From Methylacidiphilum kamchatkense Kam1 (lineage in GTDB: Bacteria > Verrucomicrobiota > Verrucomicrobiia > Methylacidiphilales > Methylacidiphilaceae): DNA of 64,000 nt. The stretch spans positions 1,550,001 through 1,614,000 of the forward strand of contig NZ_CP037899.1 in NCBI RefSeq assembly GCF_007475525.1, read 5' to 3'. The first letter of the stretch is position 1. Each line of letters starts with the position of its first letter. This document shows positions 37,733 to 48,411 of the stretch, in pieces. A program made the position numbers and the translations under genes. The notes under the pieces were generated by a model. The model saw nothing but the letters and a program-made list of their open reading frames with translations, was not told the DNA's origin and searched no databases.

Positions 37733-38155
37733 CGCTTGATTCGATCCCAAAGAATAGGCTTTTGAAAGACAAGATTAGAGAAGCGCATCGAAAAAAAGGT
37801 GATAATCGTTCGATGGATATCAATCAAGAGAAAAAACTCGTGAGGAATATAAATTTTAAGAATAGAGAAAAAAACCTCTTTCAAAGCATAGCCTGCGAGT
37901 CCGTTCTTTAGGAAGTGTGATCGAGCGGTTAGAGGCGTCTAGAAAAAACTACCTTTAGCTTAGCAAAAAACGGATTTACAAAACTCCTAAAGGTAGCCGA
38001 TTCCTCCGACAGGCTCAAAGTCTCTAGTAGCTGTTTTGTGCGTTAGCACCAGCTCCGGTAAAGTCGGCCTGAGAAAACCGCAAGGTAAGATGCAAGACTT
38101 TTTGATCCCCAAAGCCCTGCCAACCTTTTAGAGTAGACTTTTTATCTCCGAGGCC
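37733..38155. other. Intergenic region, possible tnpB relic
   Basis: No intact gene. The plus strand near 38040-38090 contains CTCCGGTAAAGTCGGCCTG, loosely like the GKVRPVR end of the tnpB fossil at 18.7 kb, but the match is short and I hold it weakly. No other feature found. Confidence 0.3.
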
Positions 38156-39454
38156 TTACTTCGAGCAAGCCTTCTTCGAGAAGAAGTAAACAATGGCACC
38201 CAATAGAAAAGTAGAGAGTCCTAGCAATGATTCCACTGGTCTTTGTCTGAATACCTGCAACAGAATGATAGACTCAATGATGACATAGAGTAAGGGAGTC
38301 AATGGGTAGCCCCATGTAGAATAAAAACGCTTGAGTTCAGGGGCTTTCCAACGCAGTATGATCACTCCAAGCACCGTAACAACGGTTGATAAGCCCAAAG
38401 CAAACTCCACGTAAGTGATTATCTTTGCAAAGGAAGAACTAAACAGAAGGCAAAACATAATAAGGGCCTGAAGTAATAACCCCACGTAAGGTACGCCTTC
38501 TTTAGAACGTTTACTTAAAATACGAAAAAAAGGATAATCCTCTCCTATAGCTGCAGCCACCCTTGGTCCAGTCCATGCTATGGCGCTCAGAGAAGAAATG
38601 AGGCTTACGCCAATTAAAAACCCGGCAAACCGGCTTCCCCACTCCCCAAAAATTTTTCTAGCCACAATGGCGCCGACCTCAATTTGACCTGAAATTTGAT
38701 CTCGAGGAACAGAAAATATAAAGACCGCATTCAGAAAAGTATAGATGATGACCACGATGGTCGTTCCTAAAATAAGGGCAAGAGGAATGTTTTTCTTGGG
38801 ATTTTCAATCTCTCCAGCGATATAGGCTGCAGCGTTCCATCCGGAGTAGGAATACATCGTGTAAATGAAACACAAGGCAAAAGGCGGGCTAAAAAAAACA
38901 GCTAGATCTTCTGGTTTTGGAAGAAAATCGAGTTTTGGCCTTTCTACATGCTCAATCCCACTCACAATAAAAAACAAAATCAAAAAGATTTCGACCAGAA
39001 TAAAAATATTTTGGAAAATTGACTCCCAGCGAAGGCTCCGAAGATGCAAAGCATAAACGAGAACTGACACACAACAAGAAATCCAAAGAGGTGGTATCAT
39101 GGGAAAGACATAGTGAAAATACTTTCCAAGAGCCATCGCAGTGGCCGCAGAAGGAGCAGCAAAGCCCACAGTAACCGAAAGCCATCCTGCCAAAAACCCT
39201 ACCATCGGATGATAAATTTTACTTAAAAACAGATATTCTCCTCCTGATCTTTGAAAGATGGCTCCAAGTTCTGCATAGGAAAGCGCTCCACTAAGAGCAA
39301 CAATGCCTCCCAAAATCCAAATGCAAAGGATGACAAAGGGCGAACCAATTTCCTTCACTTGAAAGCCAAGGGTTGTAAATACGCCCGTGCCTATCATATT
39401 AGCGATTACGATTGAGATAGCTGTTAGAGCCGATATTTTCTTAAGGCCGATCAT
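38156..39454 (-). CDS. APC-family amino-acid permease
   Basis: Polytopic transporter of about 433 residues with 12 membrane segments. The first helix carries the substrate-loop motif IANMIGTGVFTTLG, and AGWLSVTVGF, YSYSGWNAAAYIAGEI and AIAWTGPRVAAAIG fit amino-acid/polyamine transporters. ATG 39454 is chosen because GGGAGGGG precedes it at good distance; the frame is open to 39493. Substrate not predictable. Divergent from the aminotransferase. Confidence 0.85.
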   Translation of the reverse strand: MIGLKKISALTAISIVIANMIGTGVFTTLGFQVKEIGSPFVILCIWILGGIVALSGALSYAELGAIFQRSGGEYLFLSKIYHPMVGFLAGWLSVTVGFAAPSAATAMALGKYFHYVFPMIPPLWISCCVSVLVYALHLRSLRWESIFQNIFILVEIFLILFFIVSGIEHVERPKLDFLPKPEDLAVFFSPPFALCFIYTMYSYSGWNAAAYIAGEIENPKKNIPLALILGTTIVVIIYTFLNAVFIFSVPRDQISGQIEVGAIVARKIFGEWGSRFAGFLIGVSLISSLSAIAWTGPRVAAAIGEDYPFFRILSKRSKEGVPYVGLLLQALIMFCLLFSSSFAKIITYVEFALGLSTVVTVLGVIILRWKAPELKRFYSTWGYPLTPLLYVIIESIILLQVFRQRPVESLLGLSTFLLGAIVYFFSKKACSK

Positions 39455-39553
39455 TTCCCCTCCCATTTTCCTTGTTTCTACTGAAAATACCACTTAATTC
39501 TCCTATTCTTTTCGATTGTCAGCAGGCCTATTAATTTTCTACTTTACATTCCT

Positions 39554-40878
39554 ATGAGCCTGCCTTCTTCTTATTTCTTTTTTGAGCCAACCCCAACAAC
39601 CCTACCGCTCTTTATAGAGCGGGCTCAAGGCATTTATCTCTACACTAAAGAAGGCAAGGAAATTATTGATGCGGCTTCAGGGGCAGTTGTTGTCAATATT
39701 GGTCAAGGCAGAGAAGAAATCGCGGCAATAGCTCAGGAGCAAATAAAAAAACTAGATTATATTGTTCCCGTTTGGTTATCGGATGCACTCGCAGGGCTTG
39801 TTAAAAAATTATCCGAGTGGTTTCCAACCGAGCCTTATCGGTTCTACTTTACGGCGGGAGGCGCAGAATCTGTAGAAGCAGCGTTTCGTTTTGCTTTTTT
39901 GTATCAAGTAGCTGAGAATAAGCCTTGGAAGAACAAAATCCTTTCTCGTTGGACCTCCTATCATGGCATTACCCTTGGCGCTTTATCAGCTAGTGGCAAT
40001 CGGTTACGAAGAGAGCATTTGGAACACTGTCTCCTTGATTGGCCTAAAATCCCTCCTCCCTATTGTTATCGCTGTCCATGGACTAAAACCTATCCCTCTT
40101 GTGGTATTGCCTGTGCTCAGGCACTAGAGGAAGTGCTCCACTCCGAAACAGGCAATAGTATGGCTGCTTTCATTGCCGAACCTATTATTGGAGCTAGTGG
40201 CGGAGCGATTGTACCCGTTGAGGAGTACTGGCCTGCCATTGCGGAAATCTGTAAAAAACATGGCCTATTACTAATTGTCGATGAAGTGATGACTGGTTTT
40301 GGGAGGACAGGTAAACGCTTTGCTTTTGAACATTGGAAGCTTCGACCAGACATTATTGTCAGTGCAAAAGGCCTATCGGGGGATATATCCCCATGGGAAT
40401 GCTCGCTGTCAGAGAAGAGCTTGTCCAAAGATGTGAAAAAGTAGCAAAAAATTTCATGTTTTTTACCTATACTTCCCATCCACTAAGCTGTGCGATTGCA
40501 AAAAAAGTGATCGATATTTTGGAGGCGGAAAATCTTATTGATCACTCAATGAAAATGGGGGAGCTACTTGGCCAGTCCTTAAAAAACGAACTGGCGGATC
40601 ATCCTTTTGTTGGAGAAATACGCGGCAAAGGCCTTTTTTGGGGAGTAGAATTTGTAAAATCCAAAATCACCAAAGAACCTTTCCCTCCTGAAGAAGGCTT
40701 TTTAAACCGGTTCTTAAGAAAGGCGCTAGAACTTGGAGTATTTTTTTATCCTTGTCAAGGAATGGCTGACGGCTTTTCGGGTGAAGCGGTGCTAGTTTGC
40801 CCACCTCTTATCGTTAAGGAAGAAGATATTCTGAAAATCGTTGCTGTTTTAAAAGAATCCCTAAACCAACTGGTATGA
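39554..40878 (+). CDS. Class-III PLP aminotransferase, frame broken at a G5 run
   Basis: Motifs: TAGGAESVEAA, SYHGITLGALSASG, DEVMTGFGRTGK and SAKGLSGG with the PLP lysine. The first frame ends at 40444 in an unrelated tail. The family continuation (YIPMGMLAV, FFTYTSHPLSCA, GEIRGKGLFWGVEF) lies in the next frame and ends 40878. One more G in the run at 40378-40382 gives SAKGLSGGYIPMGM and a full 442-residue protein. Substrate class (ornithine, diaminobutyrate or similar) not decided. Beside an amino-acid permease, so uptake and breakdown of an amino acid is plausible. Confidence 0.8.
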
Positions 40879-40914
40879 TATTAAAGGGGGGGCAGTTCAT
40901 GAAAGGAGAGCGGA

Positions 40915-41607
40915 TTATGGCCAGTGAGCAGAAAACCAATCCGCAGCCACCGCAGCAACTTTATCGAGGGCTCCTGGTTCTTCAAAAAGATGGGAAGCCC
41001 CTGGAATCACCACCAGTTCTTTTTCACACTGCAAGGCTTCCAGTGCCTGTTCATTAAGCCTTAAAACAAACTCATCTAGACTCCCAACAATGAGCAGGGT
41101 CGGAGACTTCACCTTTTTTAACGATTCACCGGCAAGATCCGGCCTTCCTCCTCGAGAAACCACAGCTTTTATTCTCTCTCCAAGTTCTGCGGCAGCAACT
41201 AAAGCAGCTCCTCCTCCTGTGCTTGAGCCGAAAAAGCCTATTGGATAATTTCTAGTTTGTTTTTGTGTTTTTAACCAATGAGCCGCTCCTACCAGCCTTT
41301 TTGCAAGAAGTCCGATATCAAACCGGTAGATGCCACTAAACTCGTCTTCGGCTTCTTCATCCGAAGTTAAAAGATCAAAAAGAAGGGTTCCGGACCCTTT
41401 TTCTCTTAAAACTTTAGCGACTAACTGATTCCTCGGACTAAAGCGGCTACTGCCACTGCCATGGGCAAAAAGGACGATCCCCTTTGCTCCAGGAGGAATT
41501 TCTAATGTCCCAGGGAGATAAACTTCCCCAATCGTTACGTTGACTTCTTCTTTGATCCCTTCATGAAGCACAAAAATAAATATGACAGCTAGGAATAAAG
41601 AAATCAA
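40915..41607 (-). CDS. Alpha/beta hydrolase, dienelactone-hydrolase-like
   Basis: 230 residues. GSSTGGGAAL carries the nucleophile Ser, GSLDEFV the acid Asp and GASHLFEEPG the His. The N-terminus VNVTIGEVYLPGTLEIPPGAKG is typical of the small cytoplasmic hydrolases often fused to phosphoribosyltransferases. The start is uncertain: TTG 41607 adds a hydrophobic stretch (ISLFLAVIFIFVL), whereas GTG 41571 gives a soluble form. It begins 14 bases after argG and may be cotranscribed. Confidence 0.75.
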   Translation of the reverse strand: MISLFLAVIFIFVLHEGIKEEVNVTIGEVYLPGTLEIPPGAKGIVLFAHGSGSSRFSPRNQLVAKVLREKGSGTLLFDLLTSDEEAEDEFSGIYRFDIGLLAKRLVGAAHWLKTQKQTRNYPIGFFGSSTGGGAALVAAAELGERIKAVVSRGGRPDLAGESLKKVKSPTLLIVGSLDEFVLRLNEQALEALQCEKELVVIPGASHLFEEPGALDKVAAVAADWFSAHWP

Positions 41608-41621
41608 GAATGGCTTGTTGC

Positions 41622-42824
41622 TTAGCCGAATAGGCCTTTTTGAGATTGAGCAACTGTTCTAAGCCGCAAAGACTGAAGCTTGATAAATCCTGTGGCATCC
41701 TTTGGGTCATAGGCACCTTGATCCGCCTCCATCGTCGCCAGCTTTGGGTTATAAAGCGAATAGGGACTTTTCCTCCCAAGCGTGTAGAGTTGGCCTTTGA
41801 AGAGTTTCAGCCGAACGGTTCCTGTTACAAAACGCTGGCTTTGATCGAATGCAGCTTGGAGGAAATATCTCTCAGGAGAAAACCAAAATCCATTATAAAT
41901 CAACTCAGCATATTTTGGGATGAAGCTATCCCGCAGGTGCATGACTTCCCTATCCAGTGTGATCGTTTCCAGCTGCCGATGCCCAAAATAAAGGATCGTG
42001 CCTCCAGGACACTCATAGACGCCCCTAGATTTTATTCCTACAAAACGATTTTCTACGATGTCAATCCTGCCGATTCCATGCTTTGCTCCAAGCTTATTCA
42101 AAGACTTTAAAATTTCGACCGGACTTTTTTTCTCCCCATTGACCCCCACACAGTTCCCTTCTTCAAATTCTAACTCTACCACTTCTGGGGTGTTAGGTGC
42201 CTCTTCGGGGCTTTTAGTTAACCGAAACAAGTCCTGAGGCGGTTCTTGCCAAGGATCTTCTAAAACACCGCTTTCATAGCTAATGTGTAAAATATTCCTG
42301 TCCATTGAATAAGGTTTTTCTCGACTGACTGGCACCTCAATACCCTGTTTTTTAGCATAGGCTATCAGATCTTCTCTTCCCTGAAAGCTCCATTCCCTCC
42401 ATGGAGAAATGACTTTAAACTCAGGTGCTAAGGCGGCATAAGCCAACTCGAAACGGACTTGATCATTGCCTTTCCCCGTAGCTCCATGCGCAAGCGAATC
42501 AGCCCCTTCTTTCCTTGCAACCTCCACCTGTTTTTTAGCAATTAGGGGTCTAGCAATACTTGTGCCCAAAAGATACTGATTTTCGTATATGGCGCCTGCT
42601 CGAAGCATCGGAAAGACATAATCTTTGACAAACTCTTCGGTGAGGTCTTCCACAATGCATTTTGAAGCACCAAGCTTCCGTGCTTTTTCCTCTAATCCTA
42701 TGAGTTCTTCTTCCTGACCTAAATTTGCACAATAGGCAATGACTTCGGCCTGATACTGCTCGATAAGCCATCGCAATATCACCGAAGTATCTAATCCCCC
42801 TGAATAAGCCAAGACGATCTTCAT
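41622..42824 (-). CDS. argG: Argininosuccinate synthase
   Basis: Joins citrulline and aspartate with ATP. Signatures [18 protein letters not shown] (ATP loop), [26 protein letters not shown] and the family tail ending [11 protein letters not shown]. Start placed at ATG 42824 because 10 earlier codons would overlap dxs. 400 residues is normal. Lies 22 bases after dxs on the same strand. Confidence 0.95.
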   Translation of the reverse strand: MKIVLAYSGGLDTSVILRWLIEQYQAEVIAYCANLGQEEELIGLEEKARKLGASKCIVEDLTEEFVKDYVFPMLRAGAIYENQYLLGTSIARPLIAKKQVEVARKEGADSLAHGATGKGNDQVRFELAYAALAPEFKVISPWREWSFQGREDLIAYAKKQGIEVPVSREKPYSMDRNILHISYESGVLEDPWQEPPQDLFRLTKSPEEAPNTPEVVELEFEEGNCVGVNGEKKSPVEILKSLNKLGAKHGIGRIDIVENRFVGIKSRGVYECPGGTILYFGHRQLETITLDREVMHLRDSFIPKYAELIYNGFWFSPERYFLQAAFDQSQRFVTGTVRLKLFKGQLYTLGRKSPYSLYNPKLATMEADQGAYDPKDATGFIKLQSLRLRTVAQSQKGLFG

Positions 42825-42846
42825 GCGCTTTGCAATCCTTTTAGTC

Positions 42847-44739
42847 TCAAGCAATTTCTAGATGGCCTCCGGCCTTCGATCCCTTTAAAATTTTCAAGGA
42901 CTGCTCCAGAGCGTTCTCGACCGTTAACCCATATTTTTTCCTGAGGATATCCACTTTGCCATGTTCAATAAACTGATCTGGCCAGCCAATTCTAACTACC
43001 GGGGTTCGCAATCCGAGCTGCTGCAGCTCCTCAAGCACAAGCGAGCCAAAGCCTCCAGCTAGCACATGATCCTCAATCGTTACAATTAGCTCGACGTGCC
43101 TAGCAAAAAACTCAAGCGTTCCTCTATCAAATGGCTTGACGGTCCTTGGGTTAATCACAGCTGCTGAATAGCCAAGCTCTTCAAATCTTGCCGCTAATTC
43201 TTTTGCCATTTCTATCATTACCCCTAGTCCAAAGATAGCCACTTCCCTACCATGTTGAAGCACCTCAGCCCGTCCAATAGGTATCAATTCCGGTTGCTCT
43301 TTGACCGCTACCCCGCTGCCTGTTCCCCTTGGATACCGGATAGCCACCGGACCAGGATGATGCATGGCAGTAAAAAGCATATCGGCTAGCTCATCTTCAT
43401 CTTTCGGATGCATTATCGTAATATTTGGTACGGTCCGTAAATAGGCTACATCGAAAAGCCCATGATGAGTCGGTCCATCATCTCCTGAAAGCCCTCCACG
43501 ATCCAAGCAGAAGACTACTGGTAATTTCTGCAGGCAGACATCATGAATGATAGGATCATAAGCCCTTTGAAGAAAGGTTGAATAGATCGCACAATAAGGT
43601 TTGAATCCCTTGGTGGCAAGGCCAGCAGCAAAAATGACTGCATGCTCTTCTGCAATACCCACGTCGAAATACCTATCCGGAAATTTAGGCTGGAACTTAT
43701 CCAAGGCGGTCCCATTAGGCATCGCCGCTGTGATCGCTACAACATTCCTATTCATGTCAGCCAGCTTGATCATTGTCTCAGCAAACACTTCCGAAAATGT
43801 TTTTCTTGGGCTTGTAGGAGTTTCCCCCGTAATGGGATTATAAGGCCCTAGGCCATGAAATTTCTTTTGCTTTTCTAAGGCAGGAGGAAATCCCCTGCCT
43901 TTTTGCGTGATCACATGCAGCAACACCGGATATTCTTGATTTTTTAGAAACTCAAAAGTCGAAATCAACCGTGGGATATCATGGCCATCGATAGGACCAT
44001 GATAAGTCAGGCCCAATTCTTCAAAAATAACACTGGGCCAGAGAAGACTTTTAAAGGCCTCTTCAGCTTTTCTAGCGACTTTAAGAACATTTTTGCCTGG
44101 CCATTTTTCTAGCACCTTTTCCACTCGATCCCGCAAGTAGGAATAGGCAGGATTGGTAACGATCTTGTTAAAATAACTCGCTATTGCCCCCACATTCTTA
44201 TCAATCGACCATTCGTTGTCATTCAGAATGACAATGAGTCTTTGGGTTGTCGAGGCAACGTTGTTCAATGCTTCAAAGGTAATGCCGCAAGTAAAGGCAG
44301 CATCGCCACAGAGAGCTATGACGTGCTCTTTGCCCCCTTTCCGATCCCTTCCTACAGCCATTCCAAGAGCAGCCGATAGGGCCGTTCCCGCATGCCCTGC
44401 CCCATAACAGTCATATTCACTCTCTTCTCGACACATGAACCCCGAAATCCCTCCTGGTTGTCGAATGGTATGGAACCTACTTTTCCTACCTGTCAGCAGT
44501 TTATGGACATAGGCTTGATGGCTGACATCGAATACAAAATTATCCTTGGGAACATCAAAAACGTAATGCAAGGCGAGGGTCAGTTCCACCACCCCAAGAT
44601 TTGGTCCAAGATGCCCTCCGTTTTTAGATAGCACTGTGATCATTTCCTGCCGGATCTCTTCAGCCAGTTTAGGCAATTCAGGAATGGGAATTTTTTTAAG
44701 ATCCGAAGGACTGTCTATTTGGTCTAAGAGTCTATCCAT
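42847..44739 (-). CDS. dxs: 1-deoxy-D-xylulose-5-phosphate synthase
   Basis: Makes DXP from pyruvate and glyceraldehyde-3-phosphate for isoprenoids, thiamine and PLP. N-terminal [16 protein letters not shown], thiamine-binding [17 protein letters not shown] (GDA in place of the usual GDG), [24 protein letters not shown] and the C-terminal transketolase domain. 630 residues is full length. The GDA change is within the TPP motif and worth checking. Followed by argG and preceded by xseB. Confidence 0.93.
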   Translation of the reverse strand: MDRLLDQIDSPSDLKKIPIPELPKLAEEIRQEMITVLSKNGGHLGPNLGVVELTLALHYVFDVPKDNFVFDVSHQAYVHKLLTGRKSRFHTIRQPGGISGFMCREESEYDCYGAGHAGTALSAALGMAVGRDRKGGKEHVIALCGDAAFTCGITFEALNNVASTTQRLIVILNDNEWSIDKNVGAIASYFNKIVTNPAYSYLRDRVEKVLEKWPGKNVLKVARKAEEAFKSLLWPSVIFEELGLTYHGPIDGHDIPRLISTFEFLKNQEYPVLLHVITQKGRGFPPALEKQKKFHGLGPYNPITGETPTSPRKTFSEVFAETMIKLADMNRNVVAITAAMPNGTALDKFQPKFPDRYFDVGIAEEHAVIFAAGLATKGFKPYCAIYSTFLQRAYDPIIHDVCLQKLPVVFCLDRGGLSGDDGPTHHGLFDVAYLRTVPNITIMHPKDEDELADMLFTAMHHPGPVAIRYPRGTGSGVAVKEQPELIPIGRAEVLQHGREVAIFGLGVMIEMAKELAARFEELGYSAAVINPRTVKPFDRGTLEFFARHVELIVTIEDHVLAGGFGSLVLEELQQLGLRTPVVRIGWPDQFIEHGKVDILRKKYGLTVENALEQSLKILKGSKAGGHLEIA

Positions 44740-44769
44740 AGTTCCTCCATCTTGAAAAAACCTGCTCCT

Positions 44770-45015
44770 TTAGTTTTCCTTGGCTCCACCGCCGTTGTCT
44801 TGCTTAGTGGACAATACAATGATCCTTTGTTCCGCTTCGTTAAGCTTCTCATCACAAATCTTTAATAACCTTCTGCCCTCTTCGTATTTCTGCAAGAGAT
44901 CTTCTAAAGGCATTTGACCAGATTCCAGGCTATTGACGATCTCTTGGAGTCTTTTGAAAGCTTCCTCAAATCGCATCTCTTTTTCTCCCCCACTCTGCTT
45001 GTCAATCTGGCTCAT
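44770..45015 (-). CDS. xseB: Exodeoxyribonuclease VII small subunit
   Basis: 81 residues, mostly helix: FEEAFKRLQEIVNSLESGQMPLEDLLQKYEEG and a Lys/Glu-rich tail, the XseB pattern. ATG 45015 is preferred; TTG 45021 also starts the frame. It is 30 bases upstream of dxs, a common bacterial pairing (xseB-dxs). Confidence 0.9.
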   Translation of the reverse strand: MSQIDKQSGGEKEMRFEEAFKRLQEIVNSLESGQMPLEDLLQKYEEGRRLLKICDEKLNEAEQRIIVLSTKQDNGGGAKEN

Positions 45016-45021
45016 AGGCAA

Positions 45022-45537
45022 TCAAGTCACTGGTTGATAGGTTCCTATTTTAAACCGTGGATCGTTTGCCATCAAAGATCCAAGATTTTTCCACTTCACT
45101 CCTTCCATCTCATAAAAACCCTGAAGATATATAGAAACATATTCTTTTGGGAATTCCTCAAAAAGCGTGTTCACAGCTTGTTGTAAGGTTTCTAAAGGAG
45201 GCTCTTCAGGATCCACCTCAAGAATGCCTTTTTCATCATGAGCTATGCCTAGCATATCTAGCCAACGGCATAACATCGGGCTTTGAGTTTCTATAAGCCA
45301 GTGGGAAAGAAGATAAAAACTCATCGTTTCACTTCGAGGATGCGACAGGACTTTTTTGCACAACGCATGCCGTTTTATTTTGGGCATTTCTAGCAGTTTG
45401 TTGATCCGAATTCCGAATCCCTTTGAAACCATGTCTAAGAGCAGTCGGTACAGTTTTTTATCAGACTGCTGAGCGCAAAGAAGGATCTGATGAGACAATT
45501 CTTCGGAGATGGAATTCCAAATGAAATAGGTGGGCAT
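45022..45537 (-). CDS. Conserved-looking protein of unknown function
   Basis: 171 residues, no signal peptide. Mostly helical with LHSHWLIE-type stretches (YLLSHWLIETQSP) and EEFPKEYVSIYLQGFYEMEG near the end. No family recognised. Its stop codon directly precedes the xseB start region, so it leads the xseB-dxs-argG string. Confidence 0.55.
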   Translation of the reverse strand: MPTYFIWNSISEELSHQILLCAQQSDKKLYRLLLDMVSKGFGIRINKLLEMPKIKRHALCKKVLSHPRSETMSFYLLSHWLIETQSPMLCRWLDMLGIAHDEKGILEVDPEEPPLETLQQAVNTLFEEFPKEYVSIYLQGFYEMEGVKWKNLGSLMANDPRFKIGTYQPVT

Positions 45538-45716
45538 AAAGCTAGAAGCACTAGTAGAACAAAAATTTCAAAAAAAAACAATCTCTTTTTCCTTTTTCTA
45601 TAACTTCTCATTTGAACTTGCAAGCGCAGAAGATTGATTTAAAGATTAATCGAAACAGACAACCGTGGGGCTAGAAAGTTTTTTTCCTTTGTCCCAATAA
45701 GGATAAATTTGAAATA

Positions 45717-48362
45717 ATGCATACCGAAGAGACATTTCCGAAAGCTTACGAGCCAGCTGCTATTCAGGACCGGCTGTATAGAGAGTGGCTCGATCAAAAA
45801 ATTTTCCATGCCGACCCGAATTCTTCCAAGCCTCCTTTTTCCATTGTCATGCCTCCTCCCAATATTACCGGAGTGCTGACTCTAGGCCATGTGCTAAACA
45901 ATACCATACAAGATATTTTGTCCCGAAAAGCACGCATGGAAGGCTACGAGGTACTTTGGCTGCCTGGATTAGATCACGCCGGTTTAGCCACTCAAGTCGC
46001 CGTTCAAAAATACCTGCTGAAGACCAAAAACATAGACCCACGGACCTTATCCAAAGAAGAATTCTTACGGATTGTATGGGAATGGAAAGAGAGTCATTCA
46101 AAGCGAATCCTTGAGCAGCTCCAAAAACTTGGTTGCTCGGCGGACTGGGAAAGAACCCGCTTTACCATGGATCCTGCTTATAGCAAAGCCGTTGCGACGG
46201 CCTTCATAAAACTTTATCATAAGGGGTTAATTTATAGAGGCAAACGGATGATCAACTGGTGTCCGGCCTCGCAAACGGCTCTTTCTGACGAAGAAGTCAT
46301 TCCAAAGAAAATAGATGGCTTTCTTTTCTACGTACGCTATCCTTTAGCGGATCAGCCCTCTCTTTTTTTGACCGTTGCCACGACCCGACCCGAAACCATT
46401 CCAGCTGACTCAGCCTTGGCAGTTCATCCGGAGGATCAACGCTACCAGAAATTTATCGGAAAGTTCTGTTTGAGGCCTTTTCCCAAAGAGCCAATACCTG
46501 TGATTGCCGATACTAGGGTGGATCCAAAGTTCGGGACTGGGGTACTCAAAATTACTCCTGCCCATGATGCACTCGATTTTGAGATTGGCTGCGAGCATCA
46601 TTTACCAATCAGGGATATCCTTACAGCTGACGGTAAGATCAATTGCCCTGAACTGCCGGCTCTTCATGGCTTAGACCGGTTTGAGGCCCGCAAAAAGTCC
46701 ATCGAACTTTTATCCTCTCTTGGTCTCCTCGAATCCCAACAACCTTACAGTCATGTCGTGGGTTTCAGCGAACGAGCAGATGTACCCATTGAACCAAGGA
46801 TTAGTGAACAATGGTTTTTGAGATATCCAAAGACAAAAGAGGCTCTCGAAGTCGTAAAAGAGAAACTCATCACATTTTTCCCTACTTACTGGGAAAAGGT
46901 TTACGAACATTGGATAAAAAATATTAAAGATTGGTGTATTTCAAGACAGGTATGGTGGGGGCATCCTATCCCCGTATGGTGGAAAAATGATCAATACCTC
47001 TGCCAAGAGGAATCTCCTGGGGAAGGATGGCAACGAGATCCAGATACTCTGGATACTTGGTTTTCTTCATGGCTCTGGGCCTATGAAACGATGGACGGGG
47101 AGACAAGGAGAAAGTTTTATCCAACAAACGTTCTGGTAACAGGCCCGGATATCATTTTCCTCTGGGTTGCTAGAATGATAATCGCAGGATTAGAATTTAA
47201 ACCTAGTCTTTCGGATGACATTTATCAAAATATTCCCTTCCGGAAGGTCTATTTTACTGGATTGATTAGAGATCGGCTGGGAAGAAAAATGTCCAAGTCC
47301 TTAGGGAATTCTCCCGATCCTATCGATCTTATCCAAAAATACGGAACCGATGGCTTGCGGTTTGGCCTGCTCCGTATCGCTCCCCAAGGCCAAGACATTC
47401 GTTTTGAGGAATCACAAATTGAAGAAGGCAGAAATTTCTGCAACAAACTTTGGAATGCGTGTCGGTTTCGGATCCGTTTTGGAAACATCAATCCTAAGGC
47501 AAGGCCTTGGGATTATTCTAGATCTTCTTTTTCCCAAGAGATTTTAAGAAAACTGGCTCAAACCTCTATAATTCTAAATGAAGCGTTTGAGGCCTTTGAA
47601 TTCAACCAGGCTGCCATCATTCTTTATGAATTTGTTTGGAATGAATTCTGTTCGAAATTCATCGAAGCAACCAAATGGGAATTGGCTTTCGATTCTAAAG
47701 AAACGCATCAGGGAGCTTTGGAAACCTTCGATTATTCCATGTCGGTTATTTTAAGATGGCTCCATCCATTTGTTCCTTTTGTAACAGAAGAGCTGTGGCA
47801 GCGAATGGCTTTTGGTCATACCACTATTCAACTCGAACCTTGGCCCAATGGAGAGCTAGAGGAAATCTTAAAAAAACCGCTCTATGATCCACAGGCTGCG
47901 TCTATTGCCCAGGCTATTTATGAAACTGTCACAGCTGCGCGTAATCTTAGAGCTCAATATTGTCCTAACTTCAACCAAAAAATTAAGTTCTTGATTAAGA
48001 AAGACAAAGAAATATCTTACCTTGAAAAAGCGGTACTTTGCGGTCTTATTGGGGCCACCTCGATTCTTTCCATTGATGTTAGACCTCCAAAAATGCCACT
48101 GGTCTCTACCCCAATAGGGGAATTATACTTGCCTTTGGAATTGATCGATTTTGAGTCAGAAAAGAAACGGATTGATAAAGAACTAACTAAACTAAAAAAA
48201 GATCAGTTGCTTTTAGAAAAAAGATTAACCGACGAACAAACTCTTTCTAAAGCCCCAAAAGAAAAAATTGAACAATGGAAAGAAGAGAAGAACGTTATTG
48301 ATGTAAAAATTAAAAGATTAGAAGAACAATTGGAACATATTAGTAGTATCCAGACCGACTGA
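45717..48362 (+). CDS. valS: Valyl-tRNA synthetase
   Basis: Class I enzyme of 881 residues. HIGH-type motif in PPPNITGVLTLGHVLNN, editing domain with TTRPETIPADSALAVHP, and KMSKS loop GRKMSKSLGNSPDP. The C-terminal coiled coil (EKKRIDKELTKLKKDQ) typical of ValS binds tRNA. Full length; no oddity seen. Confidence 0.96.
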   Translation: MHTEETFPKAYEPAAIQDRLYREWLDQKIFHADPNSSKPPFSIVMPPPNITGVLTLGHVLNNTIQDILSRKARMEGYEVLWLPGLDHAGLATQVAVQKYLLKTKNIDPRTLSKEEFLRIVWEWKESHSKRILEQLQKLGCSADWERTRFTMDPAYSKAVATAFIKLYHKGLIYRGKRMINWCPASQTALSDEEVIPKKIDGFLFYVRYPLADQPSLFLTVATTRPETIPADSALAVHPEDQRYQKFIGKFCLRPFPKEPIPVIADTRVDPKFGTGVLKITPAHDALDFEIGCEHHLPIRDILTADGKINCPELPALHGLDRFEARKKSIELLSSLGLLESQQPYSHVVGFSERADVPIEPRISEQWFLRYPKTKEALEVVKEKLITFFPTYWEKVYEHWIKNIKDWCISRQVWWGHPIPVWWKNDQYLCQEESPGEGWQRDPDTLDTWFSSWLWAYETMDGETRRKFYPTNVLVTGPDIIFLWVARMIIAGLEFKPSLSDDIYQNIPFRKVYFTGLIRDRLGRKMSKSLGNSPDPIDLIQKYGTDGLRFGLLRIAPQGQDIRFEESQIEEGRNFCNKLWNACRFRIRFGNINPKARPWDYSRSSFSQEILRKLAQTSIILNEAFEAFEFNQAAIILYEFVWNEFCSKFIEATKWELAFDSKETHQGALETFDYSMSVILRWLHPFVPFVTEELWQRMAFGHTTIQLEPWPNGELEEILKKPLYDPQAASIAQAIYETVTAARNLRAQYCPNFNQKIKFLIKKDKEISYLEKAVLCGLIGATSILSIDVRPPKMPLVSTPIGELYLPLELIDFESEKKRIDKELTKLKKDQLLLEKRLTDEQTLSKAPKEKIEQWKEEKNVIDVKIKRLEEQLEHISSIQTD

Positions 48363-48411
48363 TTGAGGTTGTTCGTAGGCCATTCTCAGAAATCCAGTTC
48401 TCTTTCTCAGC

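Noticed and set aside
41640-42110. 156-codon plus-strand frame opposite argG
   Set aside because: Lies entirely within the well-supported argG; composition is a shadow.
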